Source: Methanobacteriota archaeon (GTDB taxonomy: Archaea > Thermoplasmatota > Poseidoniia > Poseidoniales > Poseidoniaceae). Taken from it: DNA of 55,667 bases. Numbering within the stretch: the stretch's first letter is position 1; each line of letters begins with the position of its first letter. Shown here in pieces: positions 36,651 to 46,780 of the stretch. The notes below the pieces were generated by a model. The model did not search any database. It was not told where the DNA came from and worked only from the letters and a program-made list of their open reading frames with translations. Where the stretch lies: positions 1-55,667 of the forward strand of contig JABIGM010000064.1 in the NCBI GenBank assembly GCA_018650165.1, read 5' to 3'. Position numbers and translations under genes: made by a program.

Positions 36651-37089
36651 GTAAAGATAGTAATTCAGTACCCTGTTCTACCTGGTCGCCTGGATTGAAA
36701 AATATTGACTCTATGACACCATCACTACCTGCTGTGATTTTGTGTTCCATCTTCATAGCCTCCATTATCACCAAAGTATCACCCGCAGATACACTTTGCC
36801 CAACTTTGACATGAACTTCGAGTATCTTGCCCGGCATAGGAGCAGTTAATCCTTTATCATCATCTAAACCTGTCGCTCCCGGTTCAATCACTTCATACTG
36901 AAGCGTGTGCCCCAGTACATGAACCCACCATACATCTGCAATTTTTGTTACAGTAGCTTTGTGTTTTTTTCCATTTACTTCAAGCCATAATTCCTCATTT
37001 GCATGAAGAATAAGTTCATCGTAAACGAAAGTGGAACCTTCTCTTTGAAGATCAATCTCAACGAGATTACCTCCGGACTTGAACTCCAT
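36637..37089 (-). CDS. Biotin carboxyl carrier subunit of acyl-CoA carboxylase
   Basis: A 150-residue protein. Residues 82-150 are a biotinyl domain with the biotin-accepting K113 in VIMEAMKMEH and flanking LTAPMPGKILEVHVKVGQSV. Residues 1-80 form a beta-rich region like the BT (connector) domain of methylcrotonyl-CoA carboxylase alpha. ATG at 37089 overlaps the biotin carboxylase stop (TGATG), and the GGAGG that serves it lies inside the end of that gene. Together the two proteins correspond to a normal one-piece MccA. It shuttles carboxybiotin between the biotin carboxylase and the carboxyltransferase encoded downstream in the same operon. Confidence 0.92.
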   Translation of the reverse strand: MEFKSGGNLVEIDLQREGSTFVYDELILHANEELWLEVNGKKHKATVTKIADVWWVHVLGHTLQYEVIEPGATGLDDDKGLTAPMPGKILEVHVKVGQSVSAGDTLVIMEAMKMEHKITAGSDGVIESIFFNPGDQVEQGTELLSLLEVQ

Positions 37090-38576
37090 CAAGGGAACCT
37101 CCTGCTGATTGTTGAAAAGGGCGATGGCGCTCGTGATTGAGTGGTTTCAAATGAAATTGTTCGACCGAAATTTATCGATTCGCATGCACCTGCAATTAGT
37201 AAGCCAGCATCAGAAATTATCGGATCTAGACTTGGCATCCATCCATTTGGCCAAAGTTTCTCTATCATGTCTGTTGTTGTCCACCCATCTACTACATCGG
37301 GATGGTCACATAATTCACGTAGGAATCTGATATTGGTAATACAACCAAGAATTACAAATTCATCTAGGGCTCTACCCATCCTCTGAAGTGCCTCCTCCCT
37401 AGATGGTGCCCAGACAATTAGTTTGGCTAGCATTGGGTCGTAATCAGGAGTTACATCATCTCCTTCTCGCACTCCTGTATCCAAACGCACCCCTGGACCT
37501 GTTGGTGCAATAAAGCGCTTTAATTTACCAATGGCAGGAAGAAAATTATTCGATGGGTCTTCGGCATAAAGTCTGACTTCAATCGCATGACCTCGCATTG
37601 CCAATGGGCCACAGCTCATCGGTTTCCCGCCTGCTATTCGCAATTGTTCTCTAACTAAATCAACACCAGTCACCATCTCTGTAACTGGATGTTCGACCTG
37701 GATTCGAGTATTCATCTCTAAAAAGAAAAATTCACCAGATGGCGTTACTAGAAATTCAACAGTTCCGGCACCTTCGTAGTTTACCGCTTCTGCCGCTGCA
37801 CAAGCAGCCTGGCCCATCGATTCACGTAATTCTGCATCCAGTGCTACACTCGGAGACTCTTCAAACACCTTTTGGTGCCTTCTCTGAACACTACATTCTC
37901 TCTCTCCAAGATGAATCGTGCGGCCATACTTATCGGCAAGAACTTGAATCTCAATATGTCGGCTTCCCGTGAGGAGTCTCTCTACATAGATGCGGTCATC
38001 TCCGAATGCATTCAAAGCCTCCCTCATAGCCGCTTTAGCTTCACTCTCAAGGTTTGCAGCATCATGAACCGCACGCATTCCTTTACCGCCTCCACCTGAT
38101 GTAGCCTTGAGCAATAGTGGATATCCAACCAAGGGGGCTACCGCAAGAACTTCTTCTAATCCTCCTTCGACTTCTTTTCCTGGAATCACAGGAACTCCTG
38201 CTGCCTTCATGGTGATTCTCGCAGTCATTTTGTCTCCCATCTTAGTAATTGCAGCAGGCGAAGGCCCTACCCAGATCAACCCCGCATCCATTACCGCTTG
38301 TGCAAAATCGGCCCTCTCGGAAAGAAAACCGAAGCCGGGATGAATCGAATCGCAATCATTTGCAATTGCTATATCAAGAATTTGTTGTTGATTAAGATAG
38401 GTTTCAGCAAGCCCTTCTCCCTCCAATTGGATTGCAGTATCTGCAAGTTCGGTGAAGAGAGTCCCTGTGTCATTAGTTGCATGAATTGCAACTCCTTCTA
38501 TTCCTGCTTCTTTGCAAGCACGTAATATTCGGCATGCAATCTCACCGCGATTTGCGACAAGAGTGCGCTTAAGCAT
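37089..38576 (-). CDS. Biotin carboxylase subunit, methylcrotonyl-CoA carboxylase alpha part
   Basis: A 495-residue ATP-grasp enzyme that carboxylates biotin with bicarbonate and ATP. Motifs: N-terminal VANRGEIACRILRAC, Gly-rich ATP loop TSGGGGKGMR, HLGERECSVQRRHQK, and the catalytic EMNTRIQVEHPVTE. It ends SPFSTISRRFP, which aligns with the point in fused MccA proteins where the sequence runs on into the connector and biotinyl domains; here a TGA stops it. ATG start at 38576. Identity of the substrate comes from the partner carboxyltransferase, not from this subunit. Propionyl-/acetyl-CoA carboxylases of archaea use a closely similar protein. Confidence 0.93.
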   Translation of the reverse strand: MLKRTLVANRGEIACRILRACKEAGIEGVAIHATNDTGTLFTELADTAIQLEGEGLAETYLNQQQILDIAIANDCDSIHPGFGFLSERADFAQAVMDAGLIWVGPSPAAITKMGDKMTARITMKAAGVPVIPGKEVEGGLEEVLAVAPLVGYPLLLKATSGGGGKGMRAVHDAANLESEAKAAMREALNAFGDDRIYVERLLTGSRHIEIQVLADKYGRTIHLGERECSVQRRHQKVFEESPSVALDAELRESMGQAACAAAEAVNYEGAGTVEFLVTPSGEFFFLEMNTRIQVEHPVTEMVTGVDLVREQLRIAGGKPMSCGPLAMRGHAIEVRLYAEDPSNNFLPAIGKLKRFIAPTGPGVRLDTGVREGDDVTPDYDPMLAKLIVWAPSREEALQRMGRALDEFVILGCITNIRFLRELCDHPDVVDGWTTTDMIEKLWPNGWMPSLDPIISDAGLLIAGACESINFGRTISFETTQSRAPSPFSTISRRFP

Positions 38577-38580
38577 CTAA

Positions 38581-39417
38581 TCACTCCTCGGGCTTCCAAT
38601 TAGCACTACGTTTCTCTAAAAATGAGGTTAGACCTTCTTGTCCTTCATCACTTCCGCGCATTCTACTAGTGAAATCGAGTGTCCACAACCGTAGTGATTC
38701 ATCATCACTGCCCCATCTATCAAAACCAAGTGTCAATTCTTTAGCAGCAGTTACTGCAGATGGCCCTGTAGAAAGCACTTCAGTGATTACCTTCGAAATA
38801 TCGAGTGTGTTGTCAACTGCATCGACCATTCCAATGCGTAAAGCTTCAGTGGCATCCATTCTACCTGCTAACATTGCATGGCGGCGGAAATTAGCACTAC
38901 CCACTCGTCGGTAGACATACGGGCCAATTACCGCTGGTAGAATTCCCAATTTGCCTTCTGACAAAGCAATCTTCGCATCCGACTTGCAACTCACATGATC
39001 AAGACATGCAATCAATCCCGCCCCCCCTCCGAGGGCGACTCCCTGAATCATCCCAATTGTGAAACAGGGGTGGGACCAAAGGCCGTTGAAAAGTGAATCA
39101 AGTCTTTCAGAATCTGTGCGGTTTTCTTCCGGGGTATTAGCACCTGCATCCCTCATCATATTGATATCGGCACCGGCACAGAAATGCTTGCCTTGACCGG
39201 ACAGAGTTAGAACTCTGAGGAATGGTGTTCCATCATCTGCTACCAGTTTACCTGTAACTCCAACTGAATTTTGAGCAGTCCAAGAAAATATTTCGATTAA
39301 CTCGGTAATCATCTGTACATTTAGAGCGTTATATTTGTCTGGACGGGCCAAGATAATGTGTGCAACACTACCTTCTATTTCCAATTGAATAAGTGAAGTT
39401 TCGGGTTGGTTTATCAT
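38581..39417 (-). CDS. Enoyl-CoA hydratase, probable methylglutaconyl-CoA hydratase
   Basis: A 278-residue crotonase-fold enzyme. The oxyanion-hole region is GKHFCAGADINMMRDAG and GVALGGGAGLIACLDHV; the candidate catalytic Glu is in ALSEGKLGILPAVIGPYV. The latter stretch is close to LiuC/AUH-type methylglutaconyl-CoA hydratases (LGLxPAxISPYV). An insertion of about ten residues around 38-50 (SWTAQNSVGVTGKL) is unusual. AGGA stands before the ATG. It sits between the carboxyltransferase and biotin carboxylase genes, the order typical of leucine-degradation (liu) operons, where it hydrates 3-methylglutaconyl-CoA to HMG-CoA. Confidence 0.85.
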   Translation of the reverse strand: MINQPETSLIQLEIEGSVAHIILARPDKYNALNVQMITELIEIFSWTAQNSVGVTGKLVADDGTPFLRVLTLSGQGKHFCAGADINMMRDAGANTPEENRTDSERLDSLFNGLWSHPCFTIGMIQGVALGGGAGLIACLDHVSCKSDAKIALSEGKLGILPAVIGPYVYRRVGSANFRRHAMLAGRMDATEALRIGMVDAVDNTLDISKVITEVLSTGPSAVTAAKELTLGFDRWGSDDESLRLWTLDFTSRMRGSDEGQEGLTSFLEKRSANWKPEE

Positions 39418-39451
39418 TCTAATTCCTCAATTGCAAAATTTAAAAGTTCAA

Positions 39452-41062
39452 TTACATTCTAAATACGCCAAACCGGTCATCTGGCAATTTAGCATTTTGA
39501 CTTGCAGCAATACACAATCCAAGTATATCTCTAGTATCCCTCGGGTCAATGATTCCATCATCCCAAATACGGGCTGTTGAATAATATGGACTGCCTTCGG
39601 TTTCGTATTTTTCAAGAATTGGAGCACGGAATGATTCCAATTCCTCTCCGGCCATCGGCTCCTTTCCTTCCCTTGCCCTCTGGTCTTGCTTGACGGTTGT
39701 TAGAACATCGGCTGCTTGAGGCCCACCCATCACCGATATACGACTATTAGGCCACATGAATAGGAATCTGGGATCATATGCTCTCCCACACATTCCATAA
39801 TTTCCAGCTCCGTGAGAGCCTCCTATGATTACTGTGAACTTTGGAACATTAACACAAGAAACCGCTGTGACTAGTTTTGCACCATCCTTTGCAATACCGC
39901 CTGCCTCGTAGGCCTTACCTACCATGAATCCAGTAATGTTCTGCAAGAATATTAGTGGTATTCCTCTTTGGCCGCACAGTTCAACAAAGTGAGCACCTTT
40001 GAGAGATGATTCTGAAAACAAAATACCATTGTTGGCCACGATACCTACTTTGTATCCATGGATATGTGCGAACCCACATACCAGAGTTTTCCCGTAGCGA
40101 GATTTGAATTCATGGAAACGACTTCCGTCTACGATTCTCCCAATTATCTCTTTGATATCTACCGGGGTGCGGTTATCTGCTGGGATGAGTCCAAGTAAAT
40201 CCTCGACATCATGGAATGGCTCTTCCGACTCCCCTCTTTCTAGTGGTGCTAATTCTCGCGAACCTAAATTCTCTACAACATTGCGAACCATTCTCAATGC
40301 TTCTGCCTCATCTTCAGCGAAATGATCTGCCACACCGCTTTGAGTAGTATGGACATCAGCCCCACCTAATTCCTCAGCAGTAACCTCCTCCCCAGTAGCC
40401 GCCTTTACCAGCGGCGGCCCTGCTAGGAAAATTGTACCATTTCCTTTGACGATAATCGACTCATCGCTCATAGCAGGAACGTAGGCACCCCCAGCAGTAC
40501 AACTCCCCAATACTGCTGCGACTTGTGGAATCCCATCCCCCGACATCCTAGCCTGGTTGCGGAAGATTCTACCAAAGTGCCCAATATCAGGGAATACCTC
40601 GTCTTGCATGGGAAGGAAAGCCCCTCCTGAATCAACAAGATATATGCACGGAAGATTATTTTCATGCGCAACTGTTTGAGCACGAATGTGTTTCTTCACC
40701 GTCATCGGATAATATGAACCACCCTTAACAGTAGCATCATTGGCTACGAAAAGGCATTCTCGTCCATGAACTAGGCCAACTCCAGTAACCAAGCCAGCGC
40801 TATTAGCCCGGCCATCATATAATTCGAATGCTGCAAGTGGTGAAAGTTCTAGGAAGGCTGTGCCAGGATCTATGATTTTATCAATCCGTTCACGGGCCAA
40901 TAATTTACCGCGGCTTCGATGTCTGTCGACGTATTTTTCACCGCCACCTTTGCTGACTAAATCCAGTCGTTCACGCAGTATTTCAATCAATTCTTGATTG
41001 TGAATACGATGCTTTTGAAAATCGGAATCGGAACGGTTGACACGTGTCGCTAGTCTATCCAT
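39452..41062 (-). CDS. 3-methylcrotonyl-CoA carboxylase carboxyltransferase (beta) subunit
   Basis: A 536-residue carboxyltransferase. The diagnostic runs [51 protein letters not shown] and [17 protein letters not shown] are those of MccB/LiuB, distinguishing it from propionyl-CoA carboxylase beta chains. It transfers the carboxyl group from carboxybiotin to 3-methylcrotonyl-CoA in leucine catabolism. GGAGG seven bases before the ATG supports the start. First gene of a four-gene operon (beta, hydratase, biotin carboxylase, biotin carrier), which together would take methylcrotonyl-CoA to HMG-CoA. Neither HMG-CoA lyase nor isovaleryl-CoA dehydrogenase is in the window. Confidence 0.94.
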   Translation of the reverse strand: MDRLATRVNRSDSDFQKHRIHNQELIEILRERLDLVSKGGGEKYVDRHRSRGKLLARERIDKIIDPGTAFLELSPLAAFELYDGRANSAGLVTGVGLVHGRECLFVANDATVKGGSYYPMTVKKHIRAQTVAHENNLPCIYLVDSGGAFLPMQDEVFPDIGHFGRIFRNQARMSGDGIPQVAAVLGSCTAGGAYVPAMSDESIIVKGNGTIFLAGPPLVKAATGEEVTAEELGGADVHTTQSGVADHFAEDEAEALRMVRNVVENLGSRELAPLERGESEEPFHDVEDLLGLIPADNRTPVDIKEIIGRIVDGSRFHEFKSRYGKTLVCGFAHIHGYKVGIVANNGILFSESSLKGAHFVELCGQRGIPLIFLQNITGFMVGKAYEAGGIAKDGAKLVTAVSCVNVPKFTVIIGGSHGAGNYGMCGRAYDPRFLFMWPNSRISVMGGPQAADVLTTVKQDQRAREGKEPMAGEELESFRAPILEKYETEGSPYYSTARIWDDGIIDPRDTRDILGLCIAASQNAKLPDDRFGVFRM

Positions 41063-41112
41063 GTCTGCCCCTCCGACTTGAGCGAAGGTAGAGTTCGACT
41101 TGAATCAACCGC

Positions 41113-42390
41113 TTATACACCCAATACTAAGCGCCCTATATCACGTAATCCGGGAGCCATTCCCACAATCATCACAGCGAGAACAATTAGGACACGCAGG
41201 TGCTGCTGTCGCCTTTCAATACGCATCTGAGAGAACATCCAGATAATGAGGCCAACCAATGCAGCTTTAACCAAAAAGAAAAGCCAGGCCCCTTCGCCAA
41301 GAATATTCAGGTCATTACCAACTTGTATTACAGCATCCGAAACTGGGTGCTTTTCAGAATAGTGAAACCAGTCTATTCCCACCATTGTTGCAAGGCCATC
41401 ACAAAGTTGACCAAAGAGCATACCAGCAACCATAGGAGTTGCCAGAATCCCTCTTTGCGATAACATTTCAACCGGATGGCTCGACCTATCTTCACTTTCC
41501 CATTCATCCAATGTCAATCCATCTGGAATCAAACCCACTTCATTACCTGTTAATCGTAATTGGGCAAGGTCCTCTTCGCCACGACGCCAAACAGCCCATG
41601 TAATTAACAATGGAATTGCAACGACTACAAGAAGTGGCCAAACCGCTTCATTGTCCTTAGGTAGCATCCCACTATCTTGGTGCCATGGAGTTGCAAATAA
41701 TTGAGCCCAATGCCCAAGCCCCATAGTGATCAAGCCAATTGCAAAGGCAAGCATTGAGCGAGGAATGGGCTCCCATGCCCATGTATTATGAATTACTGCT
41801 GCTATCATCACTGCTCCAGCGATTGCACCACTTAATATCCAGAAATGGCCGGTATCGTGGATATGAACATTAGGTAATACAAGCATCCCAGTGAATGCAA
41901 TGTATGCAACTAATAGCATCGCTAACAATGAAAGATGGTTCTTTTTTGCAATATGCCCAATGAATCCTGCAATCACGAGCCAGACTGCAAGATGGATATG
42001 AATCAGAGGTGAAATGAATAATACATCTACTCCTTCTTTGAAGTAATCTGCATCTTCCATCACTCTAAGCACTGGTGCCAATATAACCCAAGAAATCAAG
42101 GCCCAGACCATTCGGTCTCCAACTGGAAGTCTCCACCTTCTAAAGAGTGCCTGAAGGACAATTACAGCAGCAACCAGCGTTAGGATGTAGACTATCGTAT
42201 TGGTTTGGGAATAACCAGCATCTCCACTAACTCCAGCATCTTTTACAATTGGATCCCAGATGTAAATCTTGAAGAAATCATCCCAGAACATTTCTGGAGC
42301 AAAAATTAGCCCACCGACAATTATGATACCGATTAGGCCAAAAATGGAGAGTAAAATTTGCTCTCCTTTAGAGAACTCCATATCTTCCAT
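41113..42390 (-). CDS. DUF63 family integral membrane protein
   Basis: A 425-residue protein with about ten membrane helices. The segment VPGD-like LPVGDRMVWALISWVILAPVLRVMEDADYFKEG followed by LFISPLIHIH is the recognisable core of the archaeal DUF63 family, whose function is unknown. Conserved His-rich positions (HIHDTGHFW, GLGHWAQLF, WFHYSEKH) lie at helix ends and could bind metal or haem; this is inference. The ATG has GAGGT at six bases. It follows the FKBP gene by 47 bases on the same strand and ends 50 bases before the leucine operon. Confidence 0.75.
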   Translation of the reverse strand: MEDMEFSKGEQILLSIFGLIGIIIVGGLIFAPEMFWDDFFKIYIWDPIVKDAGVSGDAGYSQTNTIVYILTLVAAVIVLQALFRRWRLPVGDRMVWALISWVILAPVLRVMEDADYFKEGVDVLFISPLIHIHLAVWLVIAGFIGHIAKKNHLSLLAMLLVAYIAFTGMLVLPNVHIHDTGHFWILSGAIAGAVMIAAVIHNTWAWEPIPRSMLAFAIGLITMGLGHWAQLFATPWHQDSGMLPKDNEAVWPLLVVVAIPLLITWAVWRRGEEDLAQLRLTGNEVGLIPDGLTLDEWESEDRSSHPVEMLSQRGILATPMVAGMLFGQLCDGLATMVGIDWFHYSEKHPVSDAVIQVGNDLNILGEGAWLFFLVKAALVGLIIWMFSQMRIERRQQHLRVLIVLAVMIVGMAPGLRDIGRLVLGV

Positions 42391-42437
42391 GGTTCAACCT
42401 CACTCTGCCTCAGGTGATGAGGGTTGCCCGTGTTGGC

Positions 42438-43187
42438 TCACTCTTCTTCGAGTTCGTGCCCACAATTCTCATCATGGACATGCTCTTCTTCCTCTTCTTC
42501 ATCTGCAGCAACACGAGGCTCGTGAACTTCGACAAAGGAGACTTTACCAGCGCCAACTGCGTCTCTAAGAACAGTAACTAATCGGAACTTCTGCATTGCA
42601 GCGTTTGTATCGAATAGCATTGTTTGAGGAACTATGACTGAAATATCTTCGCCTTCGAAAGAGACTTCGAATCCTTCATGTCCTGTGTTTGACTGAAGTA
42701 GTGCTGCGACCTTCTCTTCCTTGTCTTCAATGACCTTAACAATCTTGTAATCATATTTCAGAGCACGACCGGCCATAGGATGGTTGTAATCGATACGTGC
42801 ACGACCTGCTGCTAAGTATGACAGAGTTCCTTGACGACCTTCGATTGAAACGGGTCCACCAATGTATAGGGATTTAGGGTCACGAACATGGCGAAGAAGC
42901 TTGTCGATTGAGATTGTCTCAATTTGCTCCGGATCTTTTTCTCCGTAAGCATCCACTGCGGCAATTTCCAAAGAGATATCCTTGTTTGCCTTTGCAGATA
43001 GAAGGCTTTCTTCAAATCCTGAAATTAGATTTCCAGAGCCTACAACGCAAACCAAAGGCGTGTAATTACGCCCTTCTTGGTGCATGTCATGCTCCTTAGC
43101 AACATCTTCTCTTGTAGTTTCAATTAAATCGCCTGATTCTACGTTGTATAAATCGTATTCAACGTGGACAATGGTTCCTTCTTCCAT
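42438..43187 (-). CDS. FKBP-type peptidyl-prolyl isomerase, SlyD-like
   Basis: A 249-residue protein. The N-terminal half has the split FKBP fold: MEEGTIVHVEYDLYN, then LVCVVGSGNLISGFEESLL, then an inserted flap domain (ISLEIAAVDAYGEKDPEQIETI to YNHPMAGRALKYDYKIV), as in SlyD and archaeal long FKBPs. The C-terminal ~90 residues are an additional domain, and the tail is acidic with His/Cys (EEEEEEHVHDENCGHELEEE), a probable metal-binding segment. There is no signal peptide, so it is cytosolic and probably aids folding. GGTGAGAT precedes the ATG; a 6-bp C/G hairpin lies immediately upstream of that. Confidence 0.93.
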   Translation of the reverse strand: MEEGTIVHVEYDLYNVESGDLIETTREDVAKEHDMHQEGRNYTPLVCVVGSGNLISGFEESLLSAKANKDISLEIAAVDAYGEKDPEQIETISIDKLLRHVRDPKSLYIGGPVSIEGRQGTLSYLAAGRARIDYNHPMAGRALKYDYKIVKVIEDKEEKVAALLQSNTGHEGFEVSFEGEDISVIVPQTMLFDTNAAMQKFRLVTVLRDAVGAGKVSFVEVHEPRVAADEEEEEEHVHDENCGHELEEE

Positions 43188-43242
43188 GGTATCTCACCTA
43201 TCGCCCCCAACGGGGGCATTCCGGCGACCGACCGTCCCTATT
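43188..43242 (-). promoter_or_regulatory. FKBP leader with compact hairpin
   Basis: In gene orientation GCCCCC-GTT-GGGGGC (43217-43203) forms a perfect 6-bp triloop stem, followed after GATA by the GGTGAGAT Shine-Dalgarno and the ATG. The layout matches the thrS leader. The spacer separates this gene from ccmF upstream. Confidence 0.45.
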
Positions 43243-45549
43243 TCAATCAGTTGGGTGGCGGCGGTGTGCCCAAATTGCCAGACTTGCCAGTAACATGAGG
43301 CTCCATCCGCCCCATACCAAGTGTATTCCGGGGAGGTCGTAAACCATTATTCGAACTAAATCACTACCTTCCATTAAGGAGCGGGCTTGAGTGCCGTCCA
43401 TGATCAAAACGATGTCGCCATGCCAAGTTGTGACCCGGTCCACTTCAGAACGTGCCCGCGAATCAAAACGTATGACTCCGGGTTCAACAGTATCGATTAG
43501 TTCTCCATCTTCATAGACATTGATTACAGCCCCGAGGTATCCATCACCGACCTCTAGACCCTCTGTTTCTGTAACTACATCAACGAATTCAAATTCATAT
43601 CCGCCCCATTCAACTTTTTCATCTTTAATCAAAGTCACACTGTGCTCATAAGTCCCCCTGTCGATAATAGTGGTGCTCATAATGTGTCCAATCACAAGTA
43701 GAACTAATCCTAAATGGATAAAGTGAGCGAAGAATGGAATCTTTTTCTTCTCTGAGTTTTCTCTCATTAGCGAAAATGTTGCTGGCACAGCCATCAATGC
43801 CGGTAACAATACTACCATACCGATTTGCCCTCGACTTAGAGATGCTCCGAGTATATCGGTCGAATCATATCCAAGTGAGTTGCCAAATAACCAAGCAATT
43901 ACGAAAATCAATGGTAATGATACAAGGAAAGCAAACACTCGTTTTGGTTTATCCCTGATACTCCACATAACAAATGCAATCATCACCGCTGCAATAAACG
44001 GGGCCCCGTACAACTCATGGGCTGCGAATTGAATTGAGTCAATACTTGAGATTAATATCACCAATGTCAAAATAAGGTACAAACCCACTGCAACAACTGG
44101 CGTCCAAAGCGCTATTCTTTGCTGAAACTTTCTTTCCTGGAATGAAAACTTAGCCTCATCACCATCGGGGGCAAGGAACCACGGTGTGATGAATGCTACC
44201 ATTCCAATTCCACAAATCCAGATATCCAACATGCCTGACCAAGCGGCTCCAAGGAAAAGAACAATTCCAGCACTAGCCCAACCCCAAGCTTTCAGACGCT
44301 CCTTTTCGAAAATTAGCCCAAACGCGAATAATAGTGAAAGTAATTCGAACAGCACCATGCCATGTATGAACCTCAAAACTACCATCACAGCAGGAATTGC
44401 AAACCATTTCCAATCATGACCGGTAGAAAGAGACTTGATGCCAGATTCAATGAATGGACCAAGGCCTAATAATACTACGAAAGTGGGCGGGAAGCCATCG
44501 AGTACATCTCCACCGCCCATCACTCCAACCGCCGCTGTAACAGGCAATAATGCAAGCCACCAGATTGAGAAACTTGTGCCTAACCGAGATGCCAAGAAGA
44601 TACCCATCAACTGAATTATCCCTAGCAAATAAACTACCACTTCAATACCACTAATGTCTGAAAGTAAAACCATTATTCTACCAAAAACATCGCTTGGTGG
44701 TGAACCCGATGAATCGACTACGAATGTGTGAACACTTACCGCCCAAACTCCTCCAGCCCTAGTTACCATTGTTGCAAATAGGGCCAATGCTGCAGATGCC
44801 ATTGCAATGCCTGCCCAAATATGGTCTGGGGTTTTGCCCGGCCTAGTTCTTAGATGAAGTAATACGACAAGACAAATCCAAGGAAGAAGTGAACCTGTTT
44901 CTACTGGGTCCCATGCCCAATAGCCACCCCAATCAAGAATTAAGTAAGCCCATAATCCACCTAACCCAATACCCAATGTTGCAAAGAAGAAAGATGGCCT
45001 TGCTACATGGATTAACCGTTCTTTTATTCCATCTGAGTTTGTAAGTATCGAAGAAATTGCAATGAATGCGAGAGTGAGACAAAGTGAGTAAGCCAAGAAG
45101 ATAAGGGGTGGATGAATTACCATCAGATCAGTTTGCAGAAGTTCGTTGAGTCCAGGCCCTGAACCTTCAGCTGGTTTGAATGGCCGTAGAATCCATGCCA
45201 CCAAAAGTAGTGTGAGTGCAAACCCATTCATCAATCGCAAACGCAACAAATGAGTTTCTTTGTTCTCTCCAGAGAGAGGTTTGCGCCAGATTATAGAAAG
45301 CAAAGCCATCCATGCTGCCCAAAGAAGAATTGGCCCTTCTCTCGCAGCCCATGTTGCTGCAAAACGATAGCGAATTGGTAACTCTTCTCCACCATACCAT
45401 GCAACCAAATGTATTGAATCAAAATTCAAGGTAAACATCGCTGCAAGTACAAAGAAAGGGATTGCGATAATCCAAGTTACCCTTGCATCAGGACGGTATG
45501 TTACCCATGCTGCAATGAATACAGCCAGTGGCATTAGCATTGCTTCCAC
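43243..45549 (-). CDS. ccmF: Cytochrome c maturation haem lyase CcmF/CycK-like
   Basis: A roughly 770-residue integral membrane protein with about 14 helices. The haem-handling tryptophan motif is WGGYWAWDPVETGSLLPW, and a conserved RxGGVWAVSVHTF segment follows. A C-terminal extracytoplasmic region (about 640-740) precedes a last helix. CcmF attaches haem to apocytochrome c in System I. GTG at 45549 has GGTGA four bases upstream and does not overlap the preceding gene; a TTG at 45588 would add 13 residues and overlap it by 35 bases. The other Ccm proteins are not in the window. Confidence 0.92.
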   Translation of the reverse strand: MEAMLMPLAVFIAAWVTYRPDARVTWIIAIPFFVLAAMFTLNFDSIHLVAWYGGEELPIRYRFAATWAAREGPILLWAAWMALLSIIWRKPLSGENKETHLLRLRLMNGFALTLLLVAWILRPFKPAEGSGPGLNELLQTDLMVIHPPLIFLAYSLCLTLAFIAISSILTNSDGIKERLIHVARPSFFFATLGIGLGGLWAYLILDWGGYWAWDPVETGSLLPWICLVVLLHLRTRPGKTPDHIWAGIAMASAALALFATMVTRAGGVWAVSVHTFVVDSSGSPPSDVFGRIMVLLSDISGIEVVVYLLGIIQLMGIFLASRLGTSFSIWWLALLPVTAAVGVMGGGDVLDGFPPTFVVLLGLGPFIESGIKSLSTGHDWKWFAIPAVMVVLRFIHGMVLFELLSLLFAFGLIFEKERLKAWGWASAGIVLFLGAAWSGMLDIWICGIGMVAFITPWFLAPDGDEAKFSFQERKFQQRIALWTPVVAVGLYLILTLVILISSIDSIQFAAHELYGAPFIAAVMIAFVMWSIRDKPKRVFAFLVSLPLIFVIAWLFGNSLGYDSTDILGASLSRGQIGMVVLLPALMAVPATFSLMRENSEKKKIPFFAHFIHLGLVLLVIGHIMSTTIIDRGTYEHSVTLIKDEKVEWGGYEFEFVDVVTETEGLEVGDGYLGAVINVYEDGELIDTVEPGVIRFDSRARSEVDRVTTWHGDIVLIMDGTQARSLMEGSDLVRIMVYDLPGIHLVWGGWSLMLLASLAIWAHRRHPTD

Positions 45550-45553
45550 AATT

Positions 45554-46780
45554 TCACCATCCGAAATATTTGGCTCTAGAATAACCAAATGAAAGAAGTA
45601 CGCTAATTACACCTTTCGTGAACAGAAGTGGATGACGAACTAAGATTTTTGTTCCTATCCAAATTTTATCTAGAGCAGACATTGAACCCAATTCTTCGGG
45701 AAGGCAATGTGCCATATTGGATAATTCTTGGTCCGATAGTTCGTATAGCGAGGTCTTACCCTTCAAAATTTTATTATATGGCGGAAACTTCTTTTTCCAG
45801 GCCTTAGAATAAGATTGAAGTCTTGAATCAGAAAGATCTCCTTGAGAAATTGCTGATGATATCGTCTTGGCTGCTTCACGACCTGACCACAAAGCGAGGT
45901 GAGAACCACCTTCGAATAGAGGAGAGGTGAATCCTGCAGCATCGCCCACCAAAATCAAACCGTCACCAGTTGTAATTTCTCGCGGCCCCGAAATTGGTAT
46001 TGTACCGCCAAATGGTCTTGGTTTAGAGCCTGACTTTCTCCATTCAGGGTTTTGAATTAACTTTCCTTTGAAAGGGGTATCCTCGACAAATTTGTCAAGG
46101 TATTTGATGGCCCCTTTTTTATCGGTAGTTACCAAACCAACATTTGCTCTGCCACCTTTCTTAGGAATCATCCATACATATCCATGTGGAGAATATTTTG
46201 GCCATAAATAAAAGTCGAGATAACCATCATTTTCAACTTCTGTCATCTCATACTGGAATCCTGCAATCACTTCTACTTCAGTGCCCATATCAAGTAATTT
46301 TGAGGCCGCTCCGCTTACACCTGAAGCGTCAATTACTGCTTTACATTCAATTGGAAATTCATTTCCACGACCGTCTATTTTCCAATTGGAAAATTTATTT
46401 TCGCTATTGTAAATTCTTTCCATAGAAGTTACGCGGTGTGAAAGGTGTAAACTAGCCCCTTCTTTGACCGCTTCACCACACAACCATTGCTCGAAGAGAT
46501 GTTTCTCCAGAACATATCCTTTCTCTGTCAGGAGCTTTTTTGTATCGTCGGGGAATATGACCCTGATACCTTCACATCTAAGCGCAATAACTTCTTCGGG
46601 AAGTTCGAGATCTAGATTGTCGATTGCTAACTGTGAAAGGCATTCACCACAATGAACTGGGACGCCGACTTCAGGGTCAGCTTCGACTATCATAGTGCTG
46701 AGGCCAAGACGAGCGGAATGGAGAGCAGAAGAACCGCCCCCCGGACCGGCCCCGATAATCAGCACATCGCAACTCGCCAT
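45554..46780 (-). CDS. Geranylgeranyl reductase family flavoprotein
   Basis: A 408-residue FAD-dependent oxidoreductase of the family that saturates geranylgeranyl chains of archaeal lipids or quinone tails. The FAD motif is VLIIGAGPGGGSSA near residue 6-19; VPVHCGECLS and the second FAD contact GDAAGFTSPLFEGGS are present, as is the PxxYxWxxP-like YVWMIPKKGGRANVGL. The C-terminus has a hydrophobic stretch (LLFTKGVISVLLSFG) that may associate with the membrane. Its place beside UbiD, UbiA and CcmF favours a role with quinone side chains, but lipid reductase is equally possible. A hairpin directly abuts the ATG. Confidence 0.85.
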   Translation of the reverse strand: MASCDVLIIGAGPGGGSSALHSARLGLSTMIVEADPEVGVPVHCGECLSQLAIDNLDLELPEEVIALRCEGIRVIFPDDTKKLLTEKGYVLEKHLFEQWLCGEAVKEGASLHLSHRVTSMERIYNSENKFSNWKIDGRGNEFPIECKAVIDASGVSGAASKLLDMGTEVEVIAGFQYEMTEVENDGYLDFYLWPKYSPHGYVWMIPKKGGRANVGLVTTDKKGAIKYLDKFVEDTPFKGKLIQNPEWRKSGSKPRPFGGTIPISGPREITTGDGLILVGDAAGFTSPLFEGGSHLALWSGREAAKTISSAISQGDLSDSRLQSYSKAWKKKFPPYNKILKGKTSLYELSDQELSNMAHCLPEELGSMSALDKIWIGTKILVRHPLLFTKGVISVLLSFGYSRAKYFGW

